The position numbers and the translations under genes were made by a program. Positions 50,713 through 61,529 of a stretch of 64,000 nucleotides of DNA are shown in pieces; position 1 is the stretch's first letter, and each line of letters begins with the position of its first letter. Where the stretch lies: the NCBI RefSeq assembly GCF_027579695.1, contig NC_083596.1, positions 51,196,400 through 51,260,399 of the forward strand, in the 5' to 3' direction. Below the pieces are notes generated by a model. It was not told the origin of the DNA and did no database searches. It saw only the letters and a list, made by a program, of their open reading frames with translations. This DNA comes from Neoarius graeffei. Taxonomy: Eukaryota > Chordata > Actinopteri > Siluriformes > Ariidae.

Positions 50713-52008
50713 CGAACAACTATGTAAAGAGAAACGGCATCCACCATTACTTTAAGACATGAAGAGACTTTTTATTAATGAAAATAAATTAAAAACACTG
50801 AATTAGAAGGGGTGTACAAACTTTAGATTGCTACTGCACATACAACACAATAACACATTTAAAATATTATTTATATTCTTTTTTTTTTTACATTTTTGAA
50901 GATTCTCATAATAATAATTAAGTAAACAATATGTTTAGGGATATTTTAGTATATTTTTGTTTGTTAGTTGTTTATCTCTTCGCTTTTTAATTGGATACAT
51001 TTATTATAAATTCTATAACAATATGATTTTACTTCTTATTCCTAAAGATTTTTTAAATAAAAATATTTAAAAAATATATTTTTCAGAAAAAAAAAACACT
51101 TTTCCCAATGTTATTATATTAATTTGTTTTCTTTCCAACATTTATTTCATCTCTCTCTCAACAAAAGTATAAAGTTCTATAACTAAGAAATGAATAGAAA
51201 TTAAGTGACATGTTGGACACAATCTGGCCAAATGTTCTGTTTATTTTTGCTCTGAAAGCAGAAACAGATTCCAAAGGAGTCACAGTTCGGGTCCCTGCTT
51301 CCTTTTCATCTTCATCTGATCAGCTTTTCATATTTTAAGTTAAAGGTTATTTTCATGTAAAGGATCATCTGCTGCGGGTCTGAAGATGTCATTAACACCG
51401 TACATGTAGGAACCGATGAGAACGAGGGAGTGAAGTTTTACATGAGGAGTGGAGTGACACACAGTGAGGTTATCATGAAATATCAGTGCTCGAGGAACAA
51501 CACTCGACCAATCAGATTAATGGACCGGAGCTAACAATTAATTAATTAATTAATAACAGCTGTACCAGTCGTTCCTTAAGGAAGGCAGAGGGATACAGTG
51601 CAGGTGTGTGTCGAGTTAATTGAAGGATCAGTGTGATTATTTTGGAGTGTAATGTGGGACTCACCGGGACGCTTCGATCCACACGACACCATGAGCCTCT
51701 GGAATGGAACAATTACATGATCACATTCATCAAGAGATTAACATCACATCATTGGCTTCAAATAAATAAAATCAAATGAAAAAAATTCAACAAAAAATAC
51801 ACTTAACAAATGGGAAAGTAATTTATCCAGTGATTTAGAGATAAAAATTAATATTACAAAAGTTCTGTTTTAATCTACAGTCCAGGACTTCAAAGAAAAT
51901 TAATCAACACCTTCTGACCAATCACAATCCAGCACACAACAGTGCTGTGATTCGGCCTCGATATGCCCACCTACAGTATGTCAGCGTATATTTGTATGCA
52001 TTTGTGTA
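50713..52008. other. AT-rich sequence, nothing recognised except a candidate exon
   Basis: Very AT-rich (50750-51200) with homopolymer runs; (TTAA)n at about 51535-51555. The possible stard13 first exon at 51665-51692 is treated separately. Confidence 0.5.
51665..51692 (-). CDS. stard13: Alternative candidate first exon of stard13
   Basis: ATG at 51692-51690 gives MVSCGSKRP plus one base before GTGAGT, again in the right phase for the exon at 35545. A short N-terminus of this kind exists in DLC1. A TTCCAG just upstream may instead make it an internal exon. Evidence is weak. Confidence 0.25.
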
Positions 52009-52271
52009 CAACCCCAGTTCCAAAAAACTCAGGACACCGTGTAAAACATCAATAAAAACAGAATGTGATGATTTGGAAATCATGGAAACTCTATATTTCA
52101 CTGAAAATAGTACAAAGACAACATATCAAATGTTGAAACTGAGAAATTTTATTGTGTTTTGAAAAATATCTGCTCATTTTGAATTTGATGTCAGCAACAC
52201 GTTTCAAAAAAGTTGGGACGGGGCAACAAAAGACTGAAAAAGTTGTGTAATGTGAAAAAAACCTAATTAGG

Positions 52272-53710
52272 TTAATTATCAACAGGTCAGTAAGATGATT
52301 GGGTATAAAAAGACCCTCCCAGAGAGGCGGAGTCTCTCAGAAGTAAAGATGGGGCGGGGTTCACCGCTCTGTGAAAGATTGCGTTGGCAAACAGTGCAAC
52401 AATTTAAGAATAACGTTCCTCAATGTAAAACTGCAAAGAATTCTGGGATCACATCATCTGTGGTCCATAATATCATTAAAGGATTCAGAGACTCTGGAGA
52501 AATCTCTGTCTGCAAGAGACAAGGCTGAAAACTGACATTGGATGCCTGTGATCTTCAGGCCCTCAGGAGACACTGCATTAAAAGCAGACACGGGTCTGTA
52601 GTGGAAATCACTGTATGGGCTCAGGAACACTTCAGAAAACCATCGTCTGTGAAAACACTTCATTACTGCATCCACACATGCAAGTTAAAACCAGATATGA
52701 ACAATATCCAGAAACCCCGCCCCCTTCTCTGGGTCCGAGCGCTTTTATGATGGACAGGCGAAGTGGAAAACTGTCCCGAGGTCTGACGAATCAAAAGTAG
52801 AAATTATTTTTAGAAATCATGGACCCCACGTCCTCCAGGCTAAAGAGGAGAGGGACCATCCGGCGTGCTATCAGTGCACAGCTCAAAAGCAGCATCTGTG
52901 ATGGGATGAGGGGGCGTTAGTGCACATGACATGGGTAGCTTGTACATCTGGGAAGGCATCATTAATGCTGAACGATATAAACATGTTTCAGAGCAACATG
53001 CTGCTATCCAGACAAAATCTTTTTCAAGGAAGGCCTTCCTTCTTTCAGCAAGACAACGCCAAACCGCTTTCTCATCTCATCTCATTATCTCTAGCCGCTT
53101 TATCCTTCTACAGGGTCGCAGGCAAGCTGGAGCCTATCCCAGCTGACTACGGGCGAAAGGCGGGGTTCACCCTGGACAAGTCGCCAGGTCATCACAGGGC
53201 TGACACATAGACACAGACAACCATTCACACTCACATTCACACCTACGCTCAATTTAGAGTCACCAGTTAACCTAACCTGCATGTCTTTGGACTGTGGGGG
53301 AAACCGGAGCACCCGGAGGAAACCCACGCGGACACGGGGAGAACATGCAAACTCCACACAGAAGGGCCCTCGCCGGCCACGGGGCTCGAACCCAGGACCT
53401 TCTTGCTGTGAGGTGACAGCGCTAACCACTACACCACCGTGCCGCCCCAAACCGCTTTCTGCACGTATTAAAACTGCATGGCTCTGTAGTAAAAGAGTCC
53501 AGGTGCTAAACTGGCCTGCTGCAGTCCAGACCTGTCTCTCATTGAAAACATTTGGTGCATTATGAAGCATAAAATACAACAAAGAAGACCCCGAACTGTT
53601 GAGCAACTGAAATTGTATATCAGGCAAGAATGAGACAACATTTCTCTTTCAAAACTACAGCAATTGGTCTCCTCAGTTCCCAAACGTTTACAGAGTGTTG
53701 GTAAAAGTAG
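52272..53710 (+). pseudogene. Tc1-like transposase pseudogene (copy 3)
   Basis: Residual DNA-binding part at 52295-52528 and DDE-part relics (QQDNAKP before the SINE, ENIWCIMKHKIQQ after it), broken by stop codons, frameshifts and the SINE. Confidence 0.85.
53073..53446 (-). mobile_element. SINE inside Tc1 copy 3, 14-bp target duplication
   Basis: CCAAACCGCTTTCT at 53059-53072 and 53447-53460. Removing the SINE restores the Tc1 reading DNAKP. Confidence 0.94.
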
Positions 53711-53768
53711 AGGTGATGCAGCACAATGATAAACACGCCCCGTCCCAACTTTTCTGGAATTGGGGTTG

Positions 53769-54917
53769 TTAGTGTGTGCATTGGTGAGTTCTTATTCTTG
53801 ACTCTGTTGATTTATTTCCTTCTCGTTCTCCCTGTTCACCATAAAAACTGTCTGACAGAAATAACTCTCACTCTGTCAGAATCCCATAATTCCATGTTTC
53901 CCTCTCTTTCTGCCCTCATGTTTTCCAGAACAGTCCGTTACACGGCTCCCTGGAAAATCTCTCAGTATAAATACACCAGTGGAATGCAGTGATGTCATCG
54001 AGCTTCCGCACAAGCCCATTGGCCAAGACACAGGAACCTCAGTGCAGGGCAACTTTTAAAAATGAGGGTGTTGAAGAGTCACCAAGAGGAGAACACACAC
54101 ACACTCAGTACAGAGCACGCACACACGCACGCACACACACACACACACACACACACCAGATTTGAAGAATAACATTTGTTGTTTCCCTTCAGCTGTGTGT
54201 GGTTTGGGGTCGATACACTCCACTGTCACACACTGTGCACCTGTCTCAGTCTCTCTCTGTGTGTGTGTGTGTGTGTGTTCATGGTGTCTCACCTTGGTTT
54301 TAGTGAGAAGTGCAGACAGACAGCTGAAAAGCCCCGCCCTCTTCATCGTCTTCATCCTTAGTGCCCTGATGCAGTGCAGGGGTCAGAAAGTCAGGGGTGA
54401 AAGGTCGTGCAGGTGTGTGAGAGAGTGTGTGAGAGTGTGTGTGAGAGTATCAGAGACTGACTTGGGCTTTTTCACTCTTTTGGTCGTTCACTGCAGAGGG
54501 AGGAGTGTATGTGTGGACTGCTGAGTTTCAGAGCCAAGGGGCCGGCGCTCCCACATACCACACATGCTAATGCTAACCGCTAACAGACTCAGTATTGTTC
54601 AAGCAGATGTGGGACAGGCTAAATGCTAATATGTGAACTAAATTAAAATATAATTACAAAACTAAAATCTTAAAATTAAATATGGATCAGATTTTTTAAA
54701 ATATCATATAGAAAAAATAAATATCACATTCAGAAATAAAAATAGAATAAAAATTATAATTTAAAGCAGAAAGAAAAAGAAAGAAGGAAAGAAATAATTT
54801 TTCTGAGTTCCTTTCCCTCTCCTTCAGATCGCAGGTCAGAGTCACACTTTGCTAGAAATTGTTCCACATTTTTCACGATCACACAATATTTAACATTCTG
54901 TTCTCAGAGAACTTCAT

Positions 54918-54978
<61 letters not shown>

Positions 54979-55071
54979 CCTCATTCCAGACATCCCACTT
55001 CTTACATTTTCCCCCTACGACTGTCCACAAACACACAACACTCTGTACTGTCTCAGCAACACACACACACA
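53769..55071. other. Intergenic or intronic sequence, microsatellites only
   Basis: CA tract 54119-54156, TG tract 54259-54278, AT-rich 54640-54790, CA tract 54919-54974. No gene recognised. Confidence 0.55.
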
Positions 55072-55160
55072 CAGAAGAAAAGAAGAAACTTTTATTCATC
55101 ACATGCACACTTCAAGCACAGTGAAATTCATCCTCTGCCTTTAACCCATCTGAAGCAGTG

Positions 55161-55197
<37 letters not shown>

Positions 55198-55457
55198 AGA
55201 GCAGTGGGCAGCCACACCAGAGCGCCCGGGGAGCAGTCAGGGGTTCGGTACCTCGCTCAAGGGCACCTCAGCCCAAGGCCACCTCACGTTAACCTAACTG
55301 CAAGTCTTTGGACTGTGGGGGAAACCGGAGCACCCGGAGGAAACCCACGCAGACATGGGGAGAACATGCAAACTCCACACAGAAAGGCCCTCGCCGGCCA
55401 CGGGGCTCGAACCCGGACCTTCTTGCTGTGAGGCGACAGTGCGAACCACTACACCAC
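55072..55457 (-). mobile_element. tRNA-head SINE, second body type
   Basis: Same architecture as 22683-23036 (CACATGCACACTTCAAGCAC, CA tract, GGGCAGCCACACCAGAGCGC, tRNA-like head at the right). Confidence 0.82.
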
Positions 55458-55973
55458 CGCCTGTGAGAGAGGAATGAGGCTCAGTCTCATGATTGTACAG
55501 AAACATTTCTGCAGTGAGTAGAAACAAACACACATGTGACAGACTGAAATACTTTCTTTTTCACATTTTCAAACCCGAATCCATCTACGGCATAAAAACA
55601 CAAAGTTCAGTTTCTACTGATTTCATCTCTGAGTCAGTTCACTTAAAGCTAGCAAGCTAACAAAACTAGAGACATCATCATGAGTGAAGAGTCGAGTTTC
55701 TGAGGAAGTGAACTTCAGCAGATCTCGCTCGCTCACGTTCAGAGAAAAACGTTCACTTGGTCATCATCAAGCTTCAGCTTGCAGACAAGTAGAACTCTGA
55801 AACTTTGCTCTGATTGGAATTAAAATATTCACATCACATCCACAGACGCAGCTAATCAAACGGCACAGAGATGAAACACCAGGAGCAATCCATCTATCAT
55901 TAACACACAGAAACACGATCATCTCATTCTGATCACCCTCATCACATGCTAACTCCCTGGATGATTAGTATCG

Positions 55974-56083
55974 GTAATCGTATGGGGCCGAGTAAAATTA
56001 AGGATTCATTTCACGAGTGATTTCGAAGTTTTGAAATCACGAGTGAAATTGATCCTTAATTTTACGAGGAACCATACGATTAC
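55974..56083. repeat. Near-perfect hairpin, about 50-bp arms
   Basis: GTAATCGTATGG at the left end pairs with CCATACGATTAC at the right. The arms share AAAATTAAGGAT and TTTCACGAGTGATTTC and their inverses, with a loop of under 10 bp near 56028. Confidence 0.9.
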
Positions 56084-57187
56084 TTGTTTATAATATACAG
56101 GGTCAAATTCATACTTCGGAAGCCATTCAAGTTCACAACATTTGTCATTCACGTTTTCTGAACCAATCAGGGCGCGAGACTATCTTGCACGTTTGAATCA
56201 GTTTCTAAAGCGTCTTTCATCATGACACATAAAAACTGCGATAGCACCTTGTCTAACTCACAGCATTCATACGCCACTAGAGTCGTTTATTTGTCTTTCC
56301 ACGGCCCATTTCTTCAACACGGAAAGCCAAAAATTCGTACTTTTTTTTGGTATTTTCATTTTCGCTTGCAGCTTTCAATCGGTTTATCATTTCTTCGTCA
56401 AATATAGCGAAACACGACATTGCTGAGTCAGCTGAGTCAGCCATTTTGTTGACAAAATTTGCTAAACTTGTAACCGTAACCAAGCAACAAACTAGCCAAT
56501 AGCATTTCAGAAATACGGCCCCGTGTTAAGGAAAATGCCCTCCTTGATTGACCAATCAGAATTGAGTAATTTGGCCTTATGTATTATAAGCATGTTAATT
56601 CTGACCGCCCGCTGGGTTTTGAGTGTGAAATAAACCAAGAAACGTCTTGAACACGAAGCGTGCTGTTGAAAAGAAGCTAGCGTACATGCTAACAGCTCAG
56701 TGGCACTCAAACATGAGCATGAATTTGTTGCTGAGGTTTAATTCCTGTGTGCATTTCACTCCGCTAATTTAGCATCCGGTTCATTATTAGCCCTTTACTG
56801 TGTTTTACATTCAGTTAATAAATTCACCCAGCTTCCTTTCACAGGGTCTCTGAGACTGTTTTTTTTTTTTAAATCAGTTCCACAATAAGTTTGCTATTTC
56901 ACTGCGTCTCTCTGAGGGCAATGTAAATAAAAGTCACTTTTTTTCCCTTTAAATCAGATTCATCTGCGCTAAAGTGTTTTAATCACTGAGAATTTTTTTA
57001 AATACAAAAATACCTCAGTGTGAAACTGGACTTTTTGAACTGTACAAATGAACGAAGGCTGAGCGTTGCCATGGGAACTGGAGGACAGCGTGACGTTTGA
57101 ATCTCACAGCTGATTGACCTGGTGATCCACCAACCAACGTTTAGAAACACTCACTCACTCACTCACCTGGGGCTTTACAGACGGAAA
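56084..57187. other. No gene recognised
   Basis: Possibly the rest of a repeat that begins with the hairpin (ATTGACCAATCAGAATTGAG near 56560 is repeat-like). AT-rich; no coding frame with support. Confidence 0.45.
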
Positions 57188-57516
57188 GTGTAAACCAGGG
57201 GTCATCAAACTACGGCCCGCGGGCCGACTCCGGCCCGCCACCCCCCTTTGACCGGCCCCCCAGCCCCTCTGCCCCCAACCACTTGAACCAGCCCTATGAG
57301 GCAATCCCCAAAAGTGGTTATGGCCTATTTTTTTTAACTGCTTTTTGGCAAATAATAACATGTCTGCATCTTGTATTTTGTTGATTTTATCAATTAAAAT
57401 TGATATTTAGTTATAAAATGAACTATTCATATTTTCTGAATTTTCGTCATATGCTCGGGATCAAGCAGTGACAGGCAGCGCACGCGCAGAGAACTGTCAG
57501 TGTTCAGGACAGCAAA

Positions 57517-58092
57517 ATGGCGAGTGGTCAGCGAAAAGCAGACAGAGAGTGCAGAGTTTTTAAAGAACAGTGGACCACCGATTATTTTTTCGTTCGGTGT
57601 AAGGACCGTGCAGTTTGTCTTGTATGTAAAGAAAGTGTGCCGGTTTTCAAAGAATATAATCTGCGTTGTCACTACGAAACCCGCCACAAAGAGTATGCTA
57701 GTTTGTGAGGGCAAACAAGAGAAGACAGGATTCGGAGGATGAAATGCGGACTGGCTGCACAACGGAATGTATTCCTTCACCAAACCCAGATCAACCAGGC
57801 TGCTGTCTGAGCTAGCTATAAGGTATCTCACCTACTAGCTACCCATGGAAAGCCGTTTACTGATGGGGACTTTGTTAAAGTATGCATGCTTGCTGTGGCC
57901 GAGGAGGTGTGTCCCGACAAGAAGGATGCGCTCAACGCGGTGAGTCTCTCCGCACCTACTATGACCAGGCGAACCGAAGATTTGGGGGACAACGTGTATG
58001 ACCAGCTGAATGAGAAAGCGTCAGAATTCGAGTTTTTTGCTTTGGCCATGGATGAGAGCAATGACGTGCAGGACACAGCACAACTGCTGTGA
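57517..58092 (+). pseudogene. hAT transposase fragment (BED finger and start of catalytic domain)
   Basis: Frame 1 (57517-57708) has a BED-type zinc finger: CLVCKESVPVFKEYNLRCH then ETRHK. A stop at 57706 breaks it. A second open stretch (about 57830-58092) has THGKPFTDGDFVKVCML and FFALAMDESNDVQDTAQLL, where MDES is the first catalytic Asp region of hAT proteins. The remainder is lost. It is most like the GTF2IRD2/ZBED-related group. Confidence 0.85.
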
Positions 58093-58440
58093 TCTATTGA
58101 TCTATTGCTCATATTATTATAATTTCACTGTTTTTTAAAATGTATTTATTTTATAGGCCTATTTATTTGACCTTTGTTAAGTGCTGCATACAATTATTAT
58201 TAATATTATTAATAATATCAACAGGCCTACCTACAATTTATAATTTTCCACTCACCTTTGCCAGTGTCAATCACCTCAACTAGGCAGATGTTTCTTACCT
58301 TGACAGCTTTGATGTTATTTTTATTAGAAAATAAAGAAATGGAATATCTGTAGCATTTCAAATTAAAACAAAGTGTGAAGACTCGATTACTACTTTTGCA
58401 AACCACTAGTAAAGATAAACAAGTATGTACCAGGAATCAA

Positions 58441-59233
58441 GTCTGGATATAGTAGCGGGGATATAGTAGCGTGGATATAGTAGCGGGGATATAGTAGCAT
58501 GGATATAGTAGCGGGGATATAGTAGCGTGGATATAGTAGCCTGGATATAGTAGCCTGGATATAGTAGCGGGGATATAGTAGCCTGGATATAGTAGCGGGG
58601 ATATAGTAGCCTGGATTTAGTAGCGGGGATATAGTAGCCTGGATTTAGTAGCGGGGATATAGTAGCGGGGATATAGTAGTGTGGATATAGTAGCAGGGAT
58701 ATAGTAGTGTGGATATAGTAGTGTGGATATAGTAGCGTGGATATAGTAGCGTGGATATAGTAGTGTGGATATAGTAGTGGGGATATAGTAGCGGGGATAT
58801 AGTAGTGTGGATATAGTAGTGTGGATATAGTAGCGGGGATATAGTAGCGTGGATATAGTAGCGGGGATATAGTAGTGTGGATATAGTAGCGGGGATATAG
58901 TAGCGGGGATATAGTAGCGTGGATATAGTAGTGTGGATATAGTAGTGGGGATATAGTAGCGGGGATATAGTAGCGGGGATATAGTAGTGTGGATATAGTA
59001 GCGTGGATATAGTAGCGGGGATATAGTAGTGTGGATATAGTAGCGGGGATATAGTAGTGTGGATATAGTAGCGGGGATATAGTAGTGTGGATATAGTAGT
59101 GTGGATATAGTAGCGGGGATATAGTAGCGGGGATATAGTAGTGTGGATATAGTAGCGGGGATATAGTAGTGTGGATATAGTAGCGGGGATATAGTAGCGG
59201 GGATATAGTAGCGGGGATATAGTAGCGGGGATA
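58441..59233. repeat. 14-bp minisatellite, left block
   Basis: Unit GGATATAGTAGCGG with CGT, TGT, CCT and CAT variants, about 56 copies. No GGATACAG variants are seen here. Confidence 0.95.
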
Positions 59234-59543
59234 TACAACCCTGATTCCAAAAAAGTTGGGACAAAGTACAAATTGTAAATAAAAATGGAATGCAATAATT
59301 TACAAATCTCAAAAACTAATATTGTATTCACAATAGAACATAGACAACATATCAAATGTCAAAAGTGAGACATTTTGAAATTTCATGCCAAATATTGGCT
59401 CATTTGAAATTTCATGACAGCAACACATCTCAAAAAAGTTGGGACAGGGGCAATAAGAGGCTGGAAAAGTTAAAGGTACAAAAAAGGAACAGCTGGAGGA
59501 CCAAATTGCAACTCATTAGGTCAACTGGCAATAGGTCATTAAC

Positions 59544-61357
59544 ATGACTGGGTATAAAAAGAGTATCTTGGAGTGGCAGCGGCTCTCAGAAGTAAAGATG
59601 GGAAGAGGATCACCAATCCCCCTAATTCTGCGCCGACAAATAGTGGAGCAATATCAGAAAGGAGTTCGACAGTGTAAAATTGCAAAGAGTTTGAACATAT
59701 CATCATCTACAGTGCATAATATCATCAAAAGATTCAGAGAATCTGGAAGAATCTCTGTGCGTAAGGGTCAAGGCCGGAAAACCATACTGGGTGCCGGTGA
59801 TCTTCGGGCCCTTAGACGCCACTGCATCACATACAGGCATGCTTCTGTATTGGAAATCACAAAATGGGTTCAGGAATATTTCCAGAGAACATTATCTGTG
59901 AACACAATTCACCGTGCCATCCGCCGCTGCCAGCTAAAACTCTATAGTTCAAAGAAGAAGCCGTATCTAAACACGATCCAGAAGCGCAGACGTCTTCTCT
60001 GGGCCAAGGCTCATTTAAAATGGACTGTGGCAAAGTGGAAAACTGTTCTGTGGTCAGACGAATCAAAATTTGAAGTTCTTTATGGAAATCAGGGACGCCG
60101 TGTCATTCGGACTAAAGAGGAGAAGGACGACCCAAGTTGTTATCGGCGCTCAGTTCAGAAGCCTGCATCTCTGATGGTATGGGGTTGCATTAGTGCGTGT
60201 GGCATGGGCAGCTTACACATCTGGAAAGACACCATCAATGCTGAAAGGTATATCCAGGTTCTAGAGCAACATATGCTCCCATCCAGACGACGTCTCTTTC
60301 AGGGAAGACCTTGCATTTTCCAACATGACAATGCCAAACCACATATGGCCCTTTTCCACTACCCTTTTTCAGCTCACTTCAGCTCGCTTCAGCTCACTTC
60401 AGCCCGACACGGCTTGCGTTTCGACTACCAAAAACCAGCACGACTCAGCTCGCTTCAGCCCTGCTTAGCCCCTAAAACTCGCACGGTTTTGGAGTGGGGC
60501 TGAAGCGAGCCAAAGCGAGCCGAGTGAGGTTGGGGGCGTGACAGACACTTCCCTGTGCACTGATTGGTGAGGAGGAGTGTCCTCACATGCCCACACACGC
60601 CCCGCGAGCGCGCTGGGATCTGTAAACACCGCAAACCCGGAAGAATTACGAATTACGAGAATTTCTGAAGCCTTATGCGCCTCGCCTCATCTATACGCTC
60701 TTGCCAGTATCTGTCCGCGTTGTCGGTGACAACAAGCCACAGCACCAAGACCAGCAACACTAACGACTCCATGTCCTCCATGTTTATTGTTTACTATCCG
60801 GGTCGTGAGACTACCGCTTAAAAGATCACTGATGTCACTGTTTGCGCTGCTTAACGACATCATGTGACGTCCACCCACTTTCGCTAACTCCACCCAATGC
60901 GTCCACCCACTTCCAGCCAGCACGGTTCAGTGCGGTTGTAGTTGAAATGCAACTCCAACAGCCCCGCTCAGCCCGACTCAGCACGGCACGGCTCAGCCCG
61001 ACTCAGCCGCGTTTGTAGTGGAAAAGCGGCAATACTGCATCAATTACAGAATCATGGCTGCGTAGAAGAAGGGTCCGGGTACTGAACTGGCCAGCCTGCA
61101 GTCCAGATCTTTCACCCATAGAAAACATTTGGCGCATCATAAAACAGAAGATACGACAAAAAAGACCTAAGACAGTTGAGCAACTAGAATCCTACATTAG
61201 ACAAGAATGGGTTAACATTCCTCTCCCTAAACTTGAGCAACTTGTCTCCTCAGTCCCCAGACGTTTACAGACTGTTGTAAAGAGAAAAGGGGATGTCTCA
61301 CAGTGGGAAACATGGCCTTGTCCCAACTTTTTTGAGATGTGTTGTTGTCATGAAATT
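59544..61357 (+). pseudogene. Tc1-like transposase, open until the MITE insertion
   Basis: From [20 protein letters not shown] the frame is intact through helix-turn-helix ([16 protein letters not shown]), WSDESKFEV (first Asp), WGCIS and HDNAKPH (second Asp) up to 60345, where a MITE breaks it. The rest, with SPDLSPIENIWR (Glu), resumes at 61032 and ends near 61350. It is the best preserved of the three Tc1 copies, but is disrupted. Confidence 0.93.
60346..61031. mobile_element. MITE inside the Tc1 transposase, ATA target duplication
   Basis: TGGCCCTTTTCCACTAC at the left and the inverse of TGCCGCTTTTCCACTAC at the right; ATA at 60343-60345 and 61032-61034. Comparison with copy 1 shows the exact empty site. 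Subterminal AGCTCACTTCAGCTCGCTTC and CAGCCCGACTCAGC clusters are internally repetitive. No transposase. The 3-bp duplication suits PIF/Harbinger, by inference. Confidence 0.88.
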
Positions 61358-61529
61358 TAAAATCACCTAATTTTTCTCTTTAAATGATACATTTTCTCAG
61401 TTTAAACATTTGATATGTCATCTATGTTCTATTCTGAATAAAATATGGAATTTTGAAACTTCCACATCATTGCATTCCATTTTTATTTACAATTTGTACT
61501 TTGTCCCAACTTTTTTGGAATCGGGGTTG

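Larger units (their letters stand above)
52009..53768 (+). mobile_element. Tc1-like transposon, copy 3 (old, split by a SINE)
   Basis: Ends CAACCCCAGTTCCAAAAAAC and the inverse of CAACCCCAATTCCAGAAAAG. The interior is clearly related to the other two Tc1 copies but far more diverged. Many stops and shifts break the transposase (residual SSVVHNIIKGFRDSGEIS, RPLLWVRAL). Confidence 0.88.
59236..61529 (+). mobile_element. Tc1-like transposon, copy 2 (split by a MITE)
   Basis: Ends CAACCCTGATTCCAAAAAAG and the inverse of CAACCCCGATTCCAAAAAAG with flanking TA. Inserted in the 14-bp array. Without the 686-bp MITE it would be 1.6 kb, the same as copy 1. Confidence 0.95.

Noticed and set aside
57130-57195. 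Donor-like CCCAG/GTGAGTGAGTGAG on the - strand as an upstream stard13 exon
   Set aside because: No reading frame or phase partner could be shown, and the GTGA repeat mimics a donor.
58617-59355. Frames of about 230 residues on the - strand
   Set aside because: Left block of the same 14-bp minisatellite, with no independent coding evidence.
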